From assembly GCA_020249435.1 (NCBI GenBank), contig JADCFQ010000052.1:1-50753 (forward strand): DNA of 50,753 nucleotides. The letters are read 5' to 3'. Below, piece by piece: positions 43,532-50,612 of the stretch (position 1 is the first letter of the stretch; every line of letters begins with the position of its first letter). The notes under the pieces were generated by a model. It was given only the letters and a program-made list of their open reading frames with translations, did not search any database and was not told the origin of the DNA. Origin of the DNA: Roseomonas sp. (lineage in GTDB: Bacteria > Pseudomonadota > Alphaproteobacteria > Acetobacterales > Acetobacteraceae). The translations under genes were made by a program, and so were the position numbers.

Positions 43532-44488
43532 ATGTCCGATCTGCCAAAGCATGTCCATTTCCACGAAGAAGGCCCGCGAGAGGGGTTTCAGATTGAACCC
43601 GTGATCTATCCGCTCGCCGATCGCGTCGCGCTGGTGGAAGCACTGGCCGAAACTGGCCTGACCGCCATTCAGGTGGCGTCCTTCGTCTCGCCCAAGGCCG
43701 TGCCGCAAATGGTGGATTCAGCCGAGTTCTTCGCCGCCATCAAAAAGCGCCCTGGTGTGCGTTATGAGGCGCTCTGGCTGAATGAACAGGGATTTGCGCG
43801 CGCCCGCGCAGCCAAGGGCGTTGATCTGGTCGGCAAGATCAGCCTTTACACATCGGATGCCTTCGCCAAGCGCAATAATAATTGCACCGCGGCTGAAATG
43901 CGGGATCGCGTGGTGCGTTGGCTCGATCTTTACGCCGAAGCCGGTGTCACGGTGGAACGCGCCTTGGTGATGACCGCCTTTGGCTGCAATTACGAAGGTG
44001 AAATTCCGCCTGAACGCCCGGTGCAGGAATTGCTCTGGGCGCATCGCGTTTGTGCGGAACGCGGCATTGATCTGAAGAAGCTTTATTTCGCCGATACCAT
44101 GGGCTGGGCCAATCCGCAGGCGGTGAGGCGCCTGGTTGGCATGCTGCGCGAAAAACTCCCCAATGTGGAAGTGGGGCTGCATTTGCACGACACGCGCGGG
44201 CTTGGGACGGCCAATGTCCTGGCGGCGCTTGAAATGGGGGTTTCGCTGTTTGATAGTTCCGTGGCCGGCCTTGGCGGTTGCCCCTTTGCCGGGCACGGTG
44301 ATGCGCGCGGTGCGGGGAATATCTGCACGGAAGATATGGTGTTTCTGTGCCACGAGATGGGCATTGAAACCGGCATTGATCTTGACCGGCTGATTGAAGC
44401 CGCGCGGCTTGCGGAACGCATCATTGGCCGCCCGCTAGCGGGGCGGATCATGCATGCCGGATCGCTCCGGCAATACCGCGCGGCGTAG
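43532..44488 (+). CDS. hydroxymethylglutaryl-CoA lyase-like enzyme
   Basis: The 318-residue DRE-TIM-type lyase has EEGPREGFQ near residue 12 (the usual form is EVGPRDGLQ), ASFVSPKAVPQMVDS near 50, metal histidines in LHLHDTRGLG near 220, and the signature GGCPFAGHGDARGAGNICTE near 248 with the catalytic cysteine. It cleaves 3-hydroxy-3-methylglutaryl-CoA or a similar branched hydroxyacyl-CoA. The unusual variants in two motifs suggest a related substrate. It is divergent from the Bug/CoA-transferase pair. Confidence 0.88.
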   Translation: MSDLPKHVHFHEEGPREGFQIEPVIYPLADRVALVEALAETGLTAIQVASFVSPKAVPQMVDSAEFFAAIKKRPGVRYEALWLNEQGFARARAAKGVDLVGKISLYTSDAFAKRNNNCTAAEMRDRVVRWLDLYAEAGVTVERALVMTAFGCNYEGEIPPERPVQELLWAHRVCAERGIDLKKLYFADTMGWANPQAVRRLVGMLREKLPNVEVGLHLHDTRGLGTANVLAALEMGVSLFDSSVAGLGGCPFAGHGDARGAGNICTEDMVFLCHEMGIETGIDLDRLIEAARLAERIIGRPLAGRIMHAGSLRQYRAA

Positions 44489-44494
44489 TTCAGA

Positions 44495-45106
44495 CTAAAC
44501 CCGCAGCCAGGTCTCACAAAAGGCGAGCATCGCGGTGCTGAGCTTGCGCCCCGCCACTTCACGCGGGATGGGCGCGCCGGGGCGGCGGATGCCGTTCACC
44601 GTCACGGCAGCGCTTTCGCAGCCGATGAACAGGCTCGGCATCACATGCTTGCCGGTTGCGGATTGCGGCGGCGCGAAGGCGAAGCAGAAGGGCTCACCCA
44701 GGCCCTGCCACGCCATAGAGACCGTCATGTCACCGGCGCGCACGCTTTCGCTGTAATGGCTGCGCGGATCGCCGGCGCTTTTCACCTCATCCAGCTTGCG
44801 AAAGCGCAGGCCGGCCAGGCCGGCAATGCCGCGAAAGGCGCCGAAATGGCTCAGGTATTCGGCAATCAGCCAGCGCGCGAGGGGTTCATTATCCGTCAGG
44901 CACCAATTCGCGGCCCCCTCGGGCGGGTTCGCCTCATGCGGGGATTGCATCAGCACCAGCGCATGGCCGGCGCCATGCGGGGAAAGCACCACGCGGAAAA
45001 AACTGGCAAGGGTGGTGAAGGGGCCATTCGGGTCCTCCTTCAAGGAAATCCCAGGATTTTCGCCGGACCATTCGACTTTTCCCGGAAACAGGATGGTTTC
45101 TTGCAT
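44495..45106 (-). CDS. hypothetical protein, about 203 residues
   Basis: The soluble protein begins MQETILFPGKVEWSGENPGI and carries SFFRVVLSPHGAGHALVLMQ, NWCLTDNEPLARWLIAEYL and, near the C-terminus, FIGCESAAVTVNGIRRPGAP. It has no signal peptide or membrane segment. A GGGAGC box precedes the ATG at 45106. I do not recognise the family. It converges on the HMG-CoA lyase-like gene and is divergent from the helicase. Confidence 0.65.
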   Translation of the reverse strand: MQETILFPGKVEWSGENPGISLKEDPNGPFTTLASFFRVVLSPHGAGHALVLMQSPHEANPPEGAANWCLTDNEPLARWLIAEYLSHFGAFRGIAGLAGLRFRKLDEVKSAGDPRSHYSESVRAGDMTVSMAWQGLGEPFCFAFAPPQSATGKHVMPSLFIGCESAAVTVNGIRRPGAPIPREVAGRKLSTAMLAFCETWLRV

Positions 45107-45242
45107 GGTGTTGCTCCCTTTCAATGCCACCTACCGTGACCCAGCCATGCGCCGGGATCAATGCCCAAAACCACGCAAAGCTTGACGCGGCACGGCGCCG
45201 AGGCGCAAGGAAAGGCTTGCTTTTTCCGAGACCAATCTCCCC

Positions 45243-47102
45243 ATGTCCTTTTCTGGTATCCCTGCGGCGCTGCAATCGGCGTTGACGTCACGCGGCTATG
45301 CCGCCCCAACCCCTGTTCAAAGCGCAGTCCTGGCGGAAGATGCCGCCGGGCGGGATTTGCTTGTCTCGGCGCAGACGGGGTCGGGCAAGACGGTCGCCTT
45401 TGGCCTTTCCATCGCACCGGAATTGCTGGGCGGTGCTGACCGCCTGCCGCCACCTGGCGCGCCGCTCGCCATCGTGGTCGCGCCGACGCGCGAATTGGCC
45501 TTGCAGGTAAAGGCGGAGCTCACCTGGCTTTATGCGCCTGCCGGCGGGCGCATTGCGTCTGGCGTTGGCGGCATGGATCCCATTGCGGAAAAGCGCCAAT
45601 TGCTGACTGGCGCGCATATCATCGTCGGCACACCTGGCCGGCTTTGTGATCATCTGGAACGCGGCAATCTCAAGCCCGATGCCTTGCGCGTCGTGGTGTT
45701 GGATGAAGCCGATGAGATGTTGGATCTCGGCTTTCGCGAGGAATTGGAAGCGATCCTGGATCGCCTTCCGCCGGAACGTCGCACGCTGATGTTCTCGGCC
45801 ACCGTGCCGCGCGCCATTGCGGCGCTTGCGAAAAGCTATCAGCGCGATGCGCTGCGCCTTGAAGTGGGCGGCGGGGGTGAGGCGCATGGCGATATCACCT
45901 ATCGCGCCATGCTGGTGGCACCACATGAAATTGAACGGGCAGTGGTGAACCTTCTGCGTCTGGAAAACCCGCCGCTCGCGATGGTGTTTTGCGCAACACG
46001 CGCGGCGGTCGCGCGGCTGCATGGCAATCTGGCGGAACGCGGCTTTCCCGCCGTGGCGCTTTCCGGCGAATTGACGCAGGCAGAACGGCTGCGCGCCTTG
46101 CAGGCGCTGCGCGATGGCCGGTCGCGCGTTTGTGTCGCGACCGATGTCGCGGCGCGCGGCATTGATTTGCCGGAACTGGATTTGGTTATTCACGCTGAAT
46201 TGCCACGCGATTCCGAAACCCTGCTGCATCGCAGCGGCCGCACCGGCCGCGCCGGGCGCAAGGGCACCAGCGTGCTTCTGGTGCCGCATCCGCGCCGTCG
46301 CATGGCGGAACGGTTGATCGGCGCCGCCAAGGTTGCGGCAAGCTGGGGTCCGGCGCCTTCAGCCGATGCGGTGCGCGCGCGCGATGCCGAACGCCTTGCC
46401 GAACAGGCGCGGAGTGTCTTGGCGGAAGAAGCGTCAGATGATGATCAAGCGCTCGCGCAGCGCCTGCTGGCCGATGGTCAAATCTCCAGCGAAACCCTGG
46501 CCGCGGCACTGATCAAAATGCTGCGCGCGCCCTTGCCGGCGCCGGAGGAAATCGCCGAACAGCGCCCCGAAAGGCGCGAAGCGCGGCGGGAGGCGCCCGA
46601 TGCCGATGCCCCGCGTGGCGGGGAAGGTGTGTGGTTCCGCCTCAATATCGGGCGGAATGGCAATGCCGATCCGCGCTGGCTGCTACCGTTTTTGTGTCGG
46701 CGCGGGCATCTGACGCGCCAGGAGATTGGGCGCATCCGCATCCTCGGTCAGGAAACCATGGTGGAAATCGCGCCCTATGCCGCAGAGCGCTTCGCCGCCG
46801 CCGCCCGGCAGAATAGCGCCGAGGATCGGGAGGATATCCAGATCCAGCCCATGCAGCCCTTCCGGCAGACCGCGCGGGAAGCGCCGCAGAAGCCCGAACG
46901 CGCCGCGCCCATGCGTGAGACCAGACCCGCCAAGGCCGCCACTGCCCCAAGGCCACCCAAGCCGGGCAAACCGGGCAAACCGGGGAAGCCGGGCAAACCG
47001 CCCAAGCGCTTTGAAAAGAGAGCCAAACCCGGCCCCGGCATGGAAGGGCGCAAGCGCCCTGACGGCGCCCCCCGGCTTGGCAAGCGCGGCCGGGTCGCGT
47101 AA
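45243..47102 (+). CDS. DEAD-box RNA helicase with DbpA-type RNA-binding domain
   Basis: The 619-residue helicase has the whole DEAD set in order: Q motif GYAAPTPVQSAVL, AQTGSGKT (near residue 43), PTRELALQV, TPGRLCDHL, VLDEADEMLDLGF, SAT, ATDVAARGID and HRSGRTGRAGRKG. Residues about 460-525 form a DbpA/CsdA RNA-binding domain (VWFRLNIGRNGNADPRWLLP; RQEIGRIRI). The basic tail has a KPG repeat. Likely roles are ribosome assembly or cold-shock RNA unwinding. Upstream lies an AT-richer leader without a strong Shine-Dalgarno. Confidence 0.92.
   Translation: MSFSGIPAALQSALTSRGYAAPTPVQSAVLAEDAAGRDLLVSAQTGSGKTVAFGLSIAPELLGGADRLPPPGAPLAIVVAPTRELALQVKAELTWLYAPAGGRIASGVGGMDPIAEKRQLLTGAHIIVGTPGRLCDHLERGNLKPDALRVVVLDEADEMLDLGFREELEAILDRLPPERRTLMFSATVPRAIAALAKSYQRDALRLEVGGGGEAHGDITYRAMLVAPHEIERAVVNLLRLENPPLAMVFCATRAAVARLHGNLAERGFPAVALSGELTQAERLRALQALRDGRSRVCVATDVAARGIDLPELDLVIHAELPRDSETLLHRSGRTGRAGRKGTSVLLVPHPRRRMAERLIGAAKVAASWGPAPSADAVRARDAERLAEQARSVLAEEASDDDQALAQRLLADGQISSETLAAALIKMLRAPLPAPEEIAEQRPERREARREAPDADAPRGGEGVWFRLNIGRNGNADPRWLLPFLCRRGHLTRQEIGRIRILGQETMVEIAPYAAERFAAAARQNSAEDREDIQIQPMQPFRQTAREAPQKPERAAPMRETRPAKAATAPRPPKPGKPGKPGKPGKPPKRFEKRAKPGPGMEGRKRPDGAPRLGKRGRVA
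46956..47008 (+). repeat. 9-base tandem repeat encoding KPG units in the helicase tail
   Basis: Four to five near-copies of AAGCCGGGC / AAACCGGGC encode KPGKPGKPGKPGKPPK in the disordered basic tail. Such repeats can change copy number between strains. It is inside the coding region and in frame. Confidence 0.7.
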
Positions 47103-47108
47103 CCCCCG

Positions 47109-47131
47109 CGCGCTGGCGTTCCGCCGGCGCG
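47109..47131 (+). terminator. strong hairpin after the helicase gene
   Basis: CGCGCTGGCG (47109-47118) pairs with CGCCGGCGCG (47122-47131), including one G-T pair, around a TTC loop. It starts 6 bases after the helicase stop. No T run follows, so it may slow rather than end transcription into the DUF3830 gene. Confidence 0.4.
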
Positions 47132-47146
47132 ACATGGGGGAAGCAG

Positions 47147-47560
47147 ATGGCTGACATCATCATTGATATTGGTGGCGAAATTTTTGAGGCGTTTTTTGAA
47201 GACGCCGCCGCGCCCAAGACCTGCGCGCGCTTTCGCGCCCTGCTGCCCTATCAGGACCGCATCATTCATGTGCGCTGGTCGGGCGAGGCCTGCTGGATCC
47301 CGATGGGTGAGCGCGAACTTTCGATCCCCTGGGAAAACGCCACCAGCTACCCGGCACCGGGGCAGATCATTGTGCATCCGGGTACAATGAGTGAGACGGA
47401 AATTCTGGTCGCCTATGGCCCAACCTGCTTTGCGAGCAAGGCGGGCCAATTGGCCGGCAACCACTTCCTGACGATCCGAGAAGGCCTGGACCGCCTGGCC
47501 AAGACCGGCCGCGCAGTGCTGTGGGAAGGCGCCAAGCCCATCACCTTCCGCGCTGCCTGA
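47147..47560 (+). CDS. DUF3830 family protein (cyclophilin-like fold)
   Basis: The 137-residue protein begins ADIIIDIGGEIFEAFFEDAA and has PKTCARFRALLPYQDRIIHV, HVRWSGEACWIPM and a PAPGQIIVHPG strand, the DUF3830 pattern related to cyclophilin-like TM1367 folds. No peptidyl-prolyl isomerase activity is proven for the family. It lies between the helicase and hsp20 on the same strand. Confidence 0.8.
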   Translation: MADIIIDIGGEIFEAFFEDAAAPKTCARFRALLPYQDRIIHVRWSGEACWIPMGERELSIPWENATSYPAPGQIIVHPGTMSETEILVAYGPTCFASKAGQLAGNHFLTIREGLDRLAKTGRAVLWEGAKPITFRAA

Positions 47561-47763
47561 AGCACAAGGCGCGCCCAGCAAAAATCCGGATGCTTGAACC
47601 TGCCGCCCCTTGATTGGCGGCGGGGCAATTTCCATGTCCTGATCACCAAGGGGCGCCATTCGGGCCCCTGGTGCGGATTAATCCTCTGCCGCCCAGATGG
47701 GGGCAATTCAGGATGAGTTCGCTGGCCTCAACGGACCTTGCTTTGCGAAGGAGTGTCCCTGCT
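47561..47763 (+). promoter_or_regulatory. hsp20 leader region
   Basis: About 200 bases separate the DUF3830 stop from hsp20. A CTTGAA word (47593-47598) recalls the -35 of heat-shock (RpoH) promoters, but I could not place a convincing -10. The right end holds the probable RNA thermometer listed separately. Confidence 0.45.
47733..47758 (+). promoter_or_regulatory. ROSE-like RNA thermometer hairpin
   Basis: Just before hsp20, CCTTGC (47736-47741) folds back on GCGAAGG (47745-47751) around a TTT loop, pairing with the Shine-Dalgarno AAGGAG (47748-47753) and leaving a bulged G at 47747. An outer GGA (47733-47735) can pair with TCC (47756-47758). ROSE elements are known to carry a UYGCU motif opposite the Shine-Dalgarno and a bulged G; TTGCT (47738-47742) is that motif. 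Spacing of the Shine-Dalgarno to the ATG is 10 bases. On warming, the hairpin would open and allow translation. Confidence 0.65.
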
Positions 47764-48228
47764 ATGAACGCTATTGATTTCTCCCCCCTGTTCCGCACCG
47801 CCATTGGCTTTGATCGCCTGGCGCGGCTGATGGATACGGCCCGCAGCGGTGCCGATGCCGGGGGTTACCCGCCCTATAATATCGAAAAGACCAGCGATGA
47901 CAGCTATGTGCTGACCATGGCGGTGGCCGGTTTTGCCGAGGCTGATCTGGACATCACCGCGCATCAGAACACGCTGACGGTGGTGGGCCGCGCCCAGGCC
48001 GCGCCGGACGAAACCCGCCGTTTCCTGCATCGCGGCATCGCCGGCCGAGGCTTTGAACGCCGCTTCGTGCTGGCCGATCACATTGTGGTGAGCGGCGCCA
48101 AGCTCGAAAACGGCTTGCTGCATATCGCGCTGCGCCATGAAGTGCCCGAAGCGCTGAAGCCGCGCCAAATCCCGGTGCAGGGCAGCCGCCCGGCGGCCCT
48201 GCCGGAAGCGGCACCTCAGGCGGCGTGA
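47764..48228 (+). CDS. small heat-shock protein, Hsp20/IbpA type
   Basis: The 154-residue chaperone holds unfolding proteins. It begins DFSPLFRTAIGFDRLARLMD, typical of IbpA-class proteins, followed by an alpha-crystallin domain (about 35-130): YPPYNIEKTSDDSYVLTMAV, FAEADLDITAHQNTLTVVGR, and the A-x-x-x-G-x-L-like KLENGLLHIAL near 118. The C-terminal RQIPV is an I-x-V anchor. Its leader carries a probable RNA thermometer, which fits control of class A hsp genes in alphaproteobacteria. Confidence 0.93.
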   Translation: MNAIDFSPLFRTAIGFDRLARLMDTARSGADAGGYPPYNIEKTSDDSYVLTMAVAGFAEADLDITAHQNTLTVVGRAQAAPDETRRFLHRGIAGRGFERRFVLADHIVVSGAKLENGLLHIALRHEVPEALKPRQIPVQGSRPAALPEAAPQAA

Positions 48229-48239
48229 TGCTGACCTCT

Positions 48240-48261
48240 CCCCGCCCGGCAACGGGCGGGG
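48240..48261. terminator. bidirectional hairpin between hsp20 and DUF1192
   Basis: CCCCGCCCG (48240-48248) and CGGGCGGGG (48253-48261) form a perfect 9-bp stem with a GCAA tetraloop, between two convergent stops (48228 and 48264). There is no T run on either side, so it is a likely but not ideal terminator. Confidence 0.6.
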
Positions 48262-48263
48262 GC

Positions 48264-48458
48264 TCACCCCTTCCGAAAAAACGCCTCCGCCGCGGCACGC
48301 TGGGCATCCCGAGCGCCTATCGCTGCCTCGGCCCGGCTGATTTCGGCCTGCAACGCCTCGATATATTCCCGGAGTTGCGCCACATCCCAGCCGTCAAACA
48401 CCATGGGCTGGAAGCGCGGCGCGCGCCGGGGCCTTTCTTCTTCCTCAATCGGGGCCAT
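48264..48458 (-). CDS. DUF1192 family small protein
   Basis: The 64-residue protein has the DUF1192 pattern: an acidic start, PRRAPRFQPMVFDGWDVAQL at residues 10-29, then a coiled-coil-like ALQAEISRAEAAIGARDAQR. A very strong AAGGAGGAGGAA box touches the ATG at 48458. It is divergent from the TrcR/DUF1013 gene, an arrangement seen in other alphaproteobacteria. The function is unknown. Confidence 0.85.
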   Translation of the reverse strand: MAPIEEEERPRRAPRFQPMVFDGWDVAQLREYIEALQAEISRAEAAIGARDAQRAAAEAFFRKG

Positions 48459-48483
48459 TTCCTCCTCCTTCCGCGGGCGGGTT

Positions 48484-48512
48484 TTGACCCTGGCCGCGCC
48501 TCTCTCTATAGG
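48484..48512 (+). promoter_or_regulatory. sigma-70-type promoter for trcR-like gene
   Basis: TTGACC (48484-48489) and TATAGG (48507-48512) are separated by exactly 17 bases, close to consensus. Transcription would start near 48519, giving a leader of about 47 bases before the ATG at 48566, which has a GAGG box. Confidence 0.7.
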
Positions 48513-48565
48513 AACCGCAACAAGGCGGGGGTTTCTCTCGCCCGCCCGCCCCTTGAGGTTATGCC

Positions 48566-49117
48566 ATGAACCAGCCCTTGATGCCCAAGGCCACCGCCGT
48601 GTGGCTGATTGACAAGACCGCGCTTACCTTTGACCAGATCGCCGAATTTGTCGGCATGCACCCGCTTGAAATCCAGGCCATCGCGGATGGAGAAGTGGCG
48701 CAGGGCATCCTTGGCTATGACCCGATTGCCAATGGTCAATTGACGCGCGAAGAAATCCAGCGCTGTGAAGCGGATAGCGAAGCGCGGCTGAATATTGTCC
48801 GCCAGGTAAGCCATTTGCCGAAGTCCAAATCCAAGGGCGGGCGCTATACGCCCGTTTCCAAGCGCAATGACCGCCCGGATGCGATTGCCTGGCTGCTCCG
48901 CAATTTCCCGCAGGTGCCGGAAGCGACCATTGTGAAGCTGCTTGGCACCACCAAGGAAACCATCGCCAAGGTGCGCGACAAGACCCATTGGAACAGCGCG
49001 AATATCAAGCCGCGCGATCCCGTGATTCTTGGCCTTTGCACGCAGGGCGAGCTTAATGCCGCGGTGGGTACACTCGCGGCACTTGAAGCGCAGAAGGAAG
49101 AAGGCGCGGCGGCGTAA
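48566..49117 (+). CDS. trcR: DUF1013 / TrcR-like transcriptional regulator
   Basis: The 183-residue protein is highly like the alphaproteobacterial DUF1013 family, from which TrcR (cell-cycle regulator) is named. It has AVWLIDKTALTFDQIAEFVG and HPLEIQAIADGEVAQGILGY near the N-terminus, PVSKRNDRPDAIAWLLRNFP near 95 with a second helix-turn-helix (VKLLGTTKETIAKVRDKTHW) near 120. It is transcribed from the promoter at 48484 and followed by a terminator at 49128. The family is nearly universal in alphaproteobacteria and supports the taxonomic call. Confidence 0.9.
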   Translation: MNQPLMPKATAVWLIDKTALTFDQIAEFVGMHPLEIQAIADGEVAQGILGYDPIANGQLTREEIQRCEADSEARLNIVRQVSHLPKSKSKGGRYTPVSKRNDRPDAIAWLLRNFPQVPEATIVKLLGTTKETIAKVRDKTHWNSANIKPRDPVILGLCTQGELNAAVGTLAALEAQKEEGAAA

Positions 49118-49127
49118 AGGTATAGGG

Positions 49128-49174
49128 TTTCAAGCCAAGTGTCGCTACTTGGCTTGAAAATACCCTTTTTTCGG
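49128..49174 (+). terminator. Rho-independent terminator / palindromic repeat copy C
   Basis: TTTCAAGCCAAGT (49128-49140) pairs perfectly with ACTTGGCTTGAAA (49147-49159) over a 6-base loop, followed closely by a run of T (CCCTTTTTT). This is a good terminator for the trcR-like gene. Its core, CAAGCCAAGTG...CACTTGGCTTG-like, is the same sequence as the dispersed repeats at 28756 and 50554. Confidence 0.75.
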
Positions 49175-49227
49175 TTGCATCTTCCGAGAGTTTCGTTTTC
49201 CGAGCCACCAAATATCGCCACGTGGCT

Positions 49228-50007
49228 TCATGTTGCGAATAACGCATAGATATCCGTAAGCGTGATATTCCCCGCCAGGATCACATCATCCCCCACACCG
49301 CCATCAAGCTCGTTATCGCCAAACCCACCCGCCAGCGTATCATTGCCAGCCCCCCCTTCTAGCCGATCTGCCGTAGCGGAGCCAAGCAGGCTATCATCAT
49401 CATCGCCGCCAAAAACGCGCTCATCCAAGCCGCCACCCGCAACCAGCGTATCATTGCCGGTATCGCCATTTAGGGTTTGGTAAGGCCCTTGGTTGCCCTG
49501 AAGGCTATCATCATCAGCGCCGCCAGAGAGAAGATGGTACCAAGACGTTGAAATAAGCTGATCCCCGGCGACCAGCGTGTCACCGCCGGTATCGCCATTT
49601 AGGGTTTGGTGCCAGCCAGAATTGCCCAGAAGACTATCGGCACCATCGCCACCAGAGAGCTGGGCAGCGCCAAGCCCCGCCAAGACGGTGTCATTGCCGG
49701 CATCGCCATTCAGCGTTTGGAACGAACCACCGCTGCCCTCAAGCCAATCCATACCAGCGCCGCCAGAGAGGACCTGGAACAAAGACCCGGCGACCAGCGT
49801 ATCATTGCCGGCATCGCCATCGAGGATTTGGGAATAGCCAGAACCGCCCCGAAGGCTATCGTCACCATCGCCGCCAGAGAGGTATTGGTCCCTCCAGCCC
49901 GCGCCTCCGACGAGTGTGTCATTGCCGGCAAGGCCGAAGACCCGCTGGGAACTGGCATCGCCAGCCAGGAGACTATCATCGCCAGAGGTGCCAATGATAT
50001 CAGTCAT
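49228..50007 (-). CDS. RTX-like calcium-binding repeat protein
   Basis: The 259-residue protein is almost wholly repeats of 18-19 residues, each beginning GG/GD-x-G-x-D-x-L (13 units). Two unit types alternate: one like GGDGDDSLLG, the next like GDTGNDTLVAG, linked by short QTLN/LS turns. RTX nonapeptides bind calcium in a beta-roll; here about every second nonapeptide is degenerate. There is no N-terminal signal peptide, and the C-terminus (ITLTDIYALFAT) is the type of hydrophobic tail recognised by type I secretion. I chose the ATG at 50007 for its AGGAA box. No secretion genes are nearby. Confidence 0.8.
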   Translation of the reverse strand: MTDIIGTSGDDSLLAGDASSQRVFGLAGNDTLVGGAGWRDQYLSGGDGDDSLRGGSGYSQILDGDAGNDTLVAGSLFQVLSGGAGMDWLEGSGGSFQTLNGDAGNDTVLAGLGAAQLSGGDGADSLLGNSGWHQTLNGDTGGDTLVAGDQLISTSWYHLLSGGADDDSLQGNQGPYQTLNGDTGNDTLVAGGGLDERVFGGDDDDSLLGSATADRLEGGAGNDTLAGGFGDNELDGGVGDDVILAGNITLTDIYALFAT

Positions 50008-50612
50008 GATCGCAGTTCCTGTAGGGCAGCGACTCGGTTGGTGGATGGTCAGGCACGTTATGGCCGCACTGCAGACCAAGGGACCCACGCCCAGATAAGC
50101 TTTGGAATCTTGCGCCGATGCTTATGCCGCCACAAGCAGACAGGCGGGAGAGAAAAGGTGGACCACGCCGAGCGCATGGCGGGCTGCAATTTTTGCACCC
50201 GAGGGAGCGAGAACAGCGCAGCTTCCCAGTGTAGCAGCGCGGGCGCCGCTTGCCTGCGTTATCCAGCGAAGCCCAGCCATGCCATACCAATTGTCTAGTC
50301 ATGTATCCTCCCAGTTCGTTGTGTAAAAAGGACGATCTCAAGTTATCGGGCACTTTTTACTGAGCAAGAGAAAACCTTGCCACGATTTGCAATCTTGTTT
50401 GGAATAACACAAAAATATACGCCCTTAGGCTGTTGCTGATACAGTTCAACACAACCGAAACATTGGCCATTCCGCTGGTCGCTTCTGCCTTAGGCGAACG
50501 CAACTGTTGTGCAGGCCAGCCAACAGCTGCCGTTTCTTTTCGGTAACGGGCCTGGGCATTTTCAAGCCAAGTGAAACCACTTGGCTCTCCGGAAACTGCG
50601 TCTCGAAAATAG
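50008..50612. other. gene-free segment before the right IS end
   Basis: About 600 bases hold no convincing gene. The left part is the leader of the RTX-like gene (AGGAA box upstream of 50007). The right part is AT-richer and carries palindromic repeat copy B (50554-50595). Short frames here lack ribosome-binding sites and family-like sequence. Confidence 0.6.
50554..50595 (-). repeat. dispersed palindromic repeat, copy B
   Basis: AGCCAAGTG (50565-50573) and CACTTGGCT (50578-50586) form a perfect 9-bp stem with a 4-base loop. On the minus strand the flanks read TTTCCGGAG before and TTGAAAATGCCC after the stem, matching copy A (28756-28799). It ends 17 bases from the IS end. Confidence 0.75.

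Noticed and set aside
49300-49960. Regular DNA repeats that could suggest a CRISPR array
   Set aside because: The repeats are in frame and encode the alternating GGxGxDxL units; spacing and variation are those of protein repeats.
50000-50353. Open frame of 117 codons on the minus strand before the RTX-like gene
   Set aside because: It overlaps the RTX start in another frame, has no ribosome-binding site, and its composition is not protein-like.
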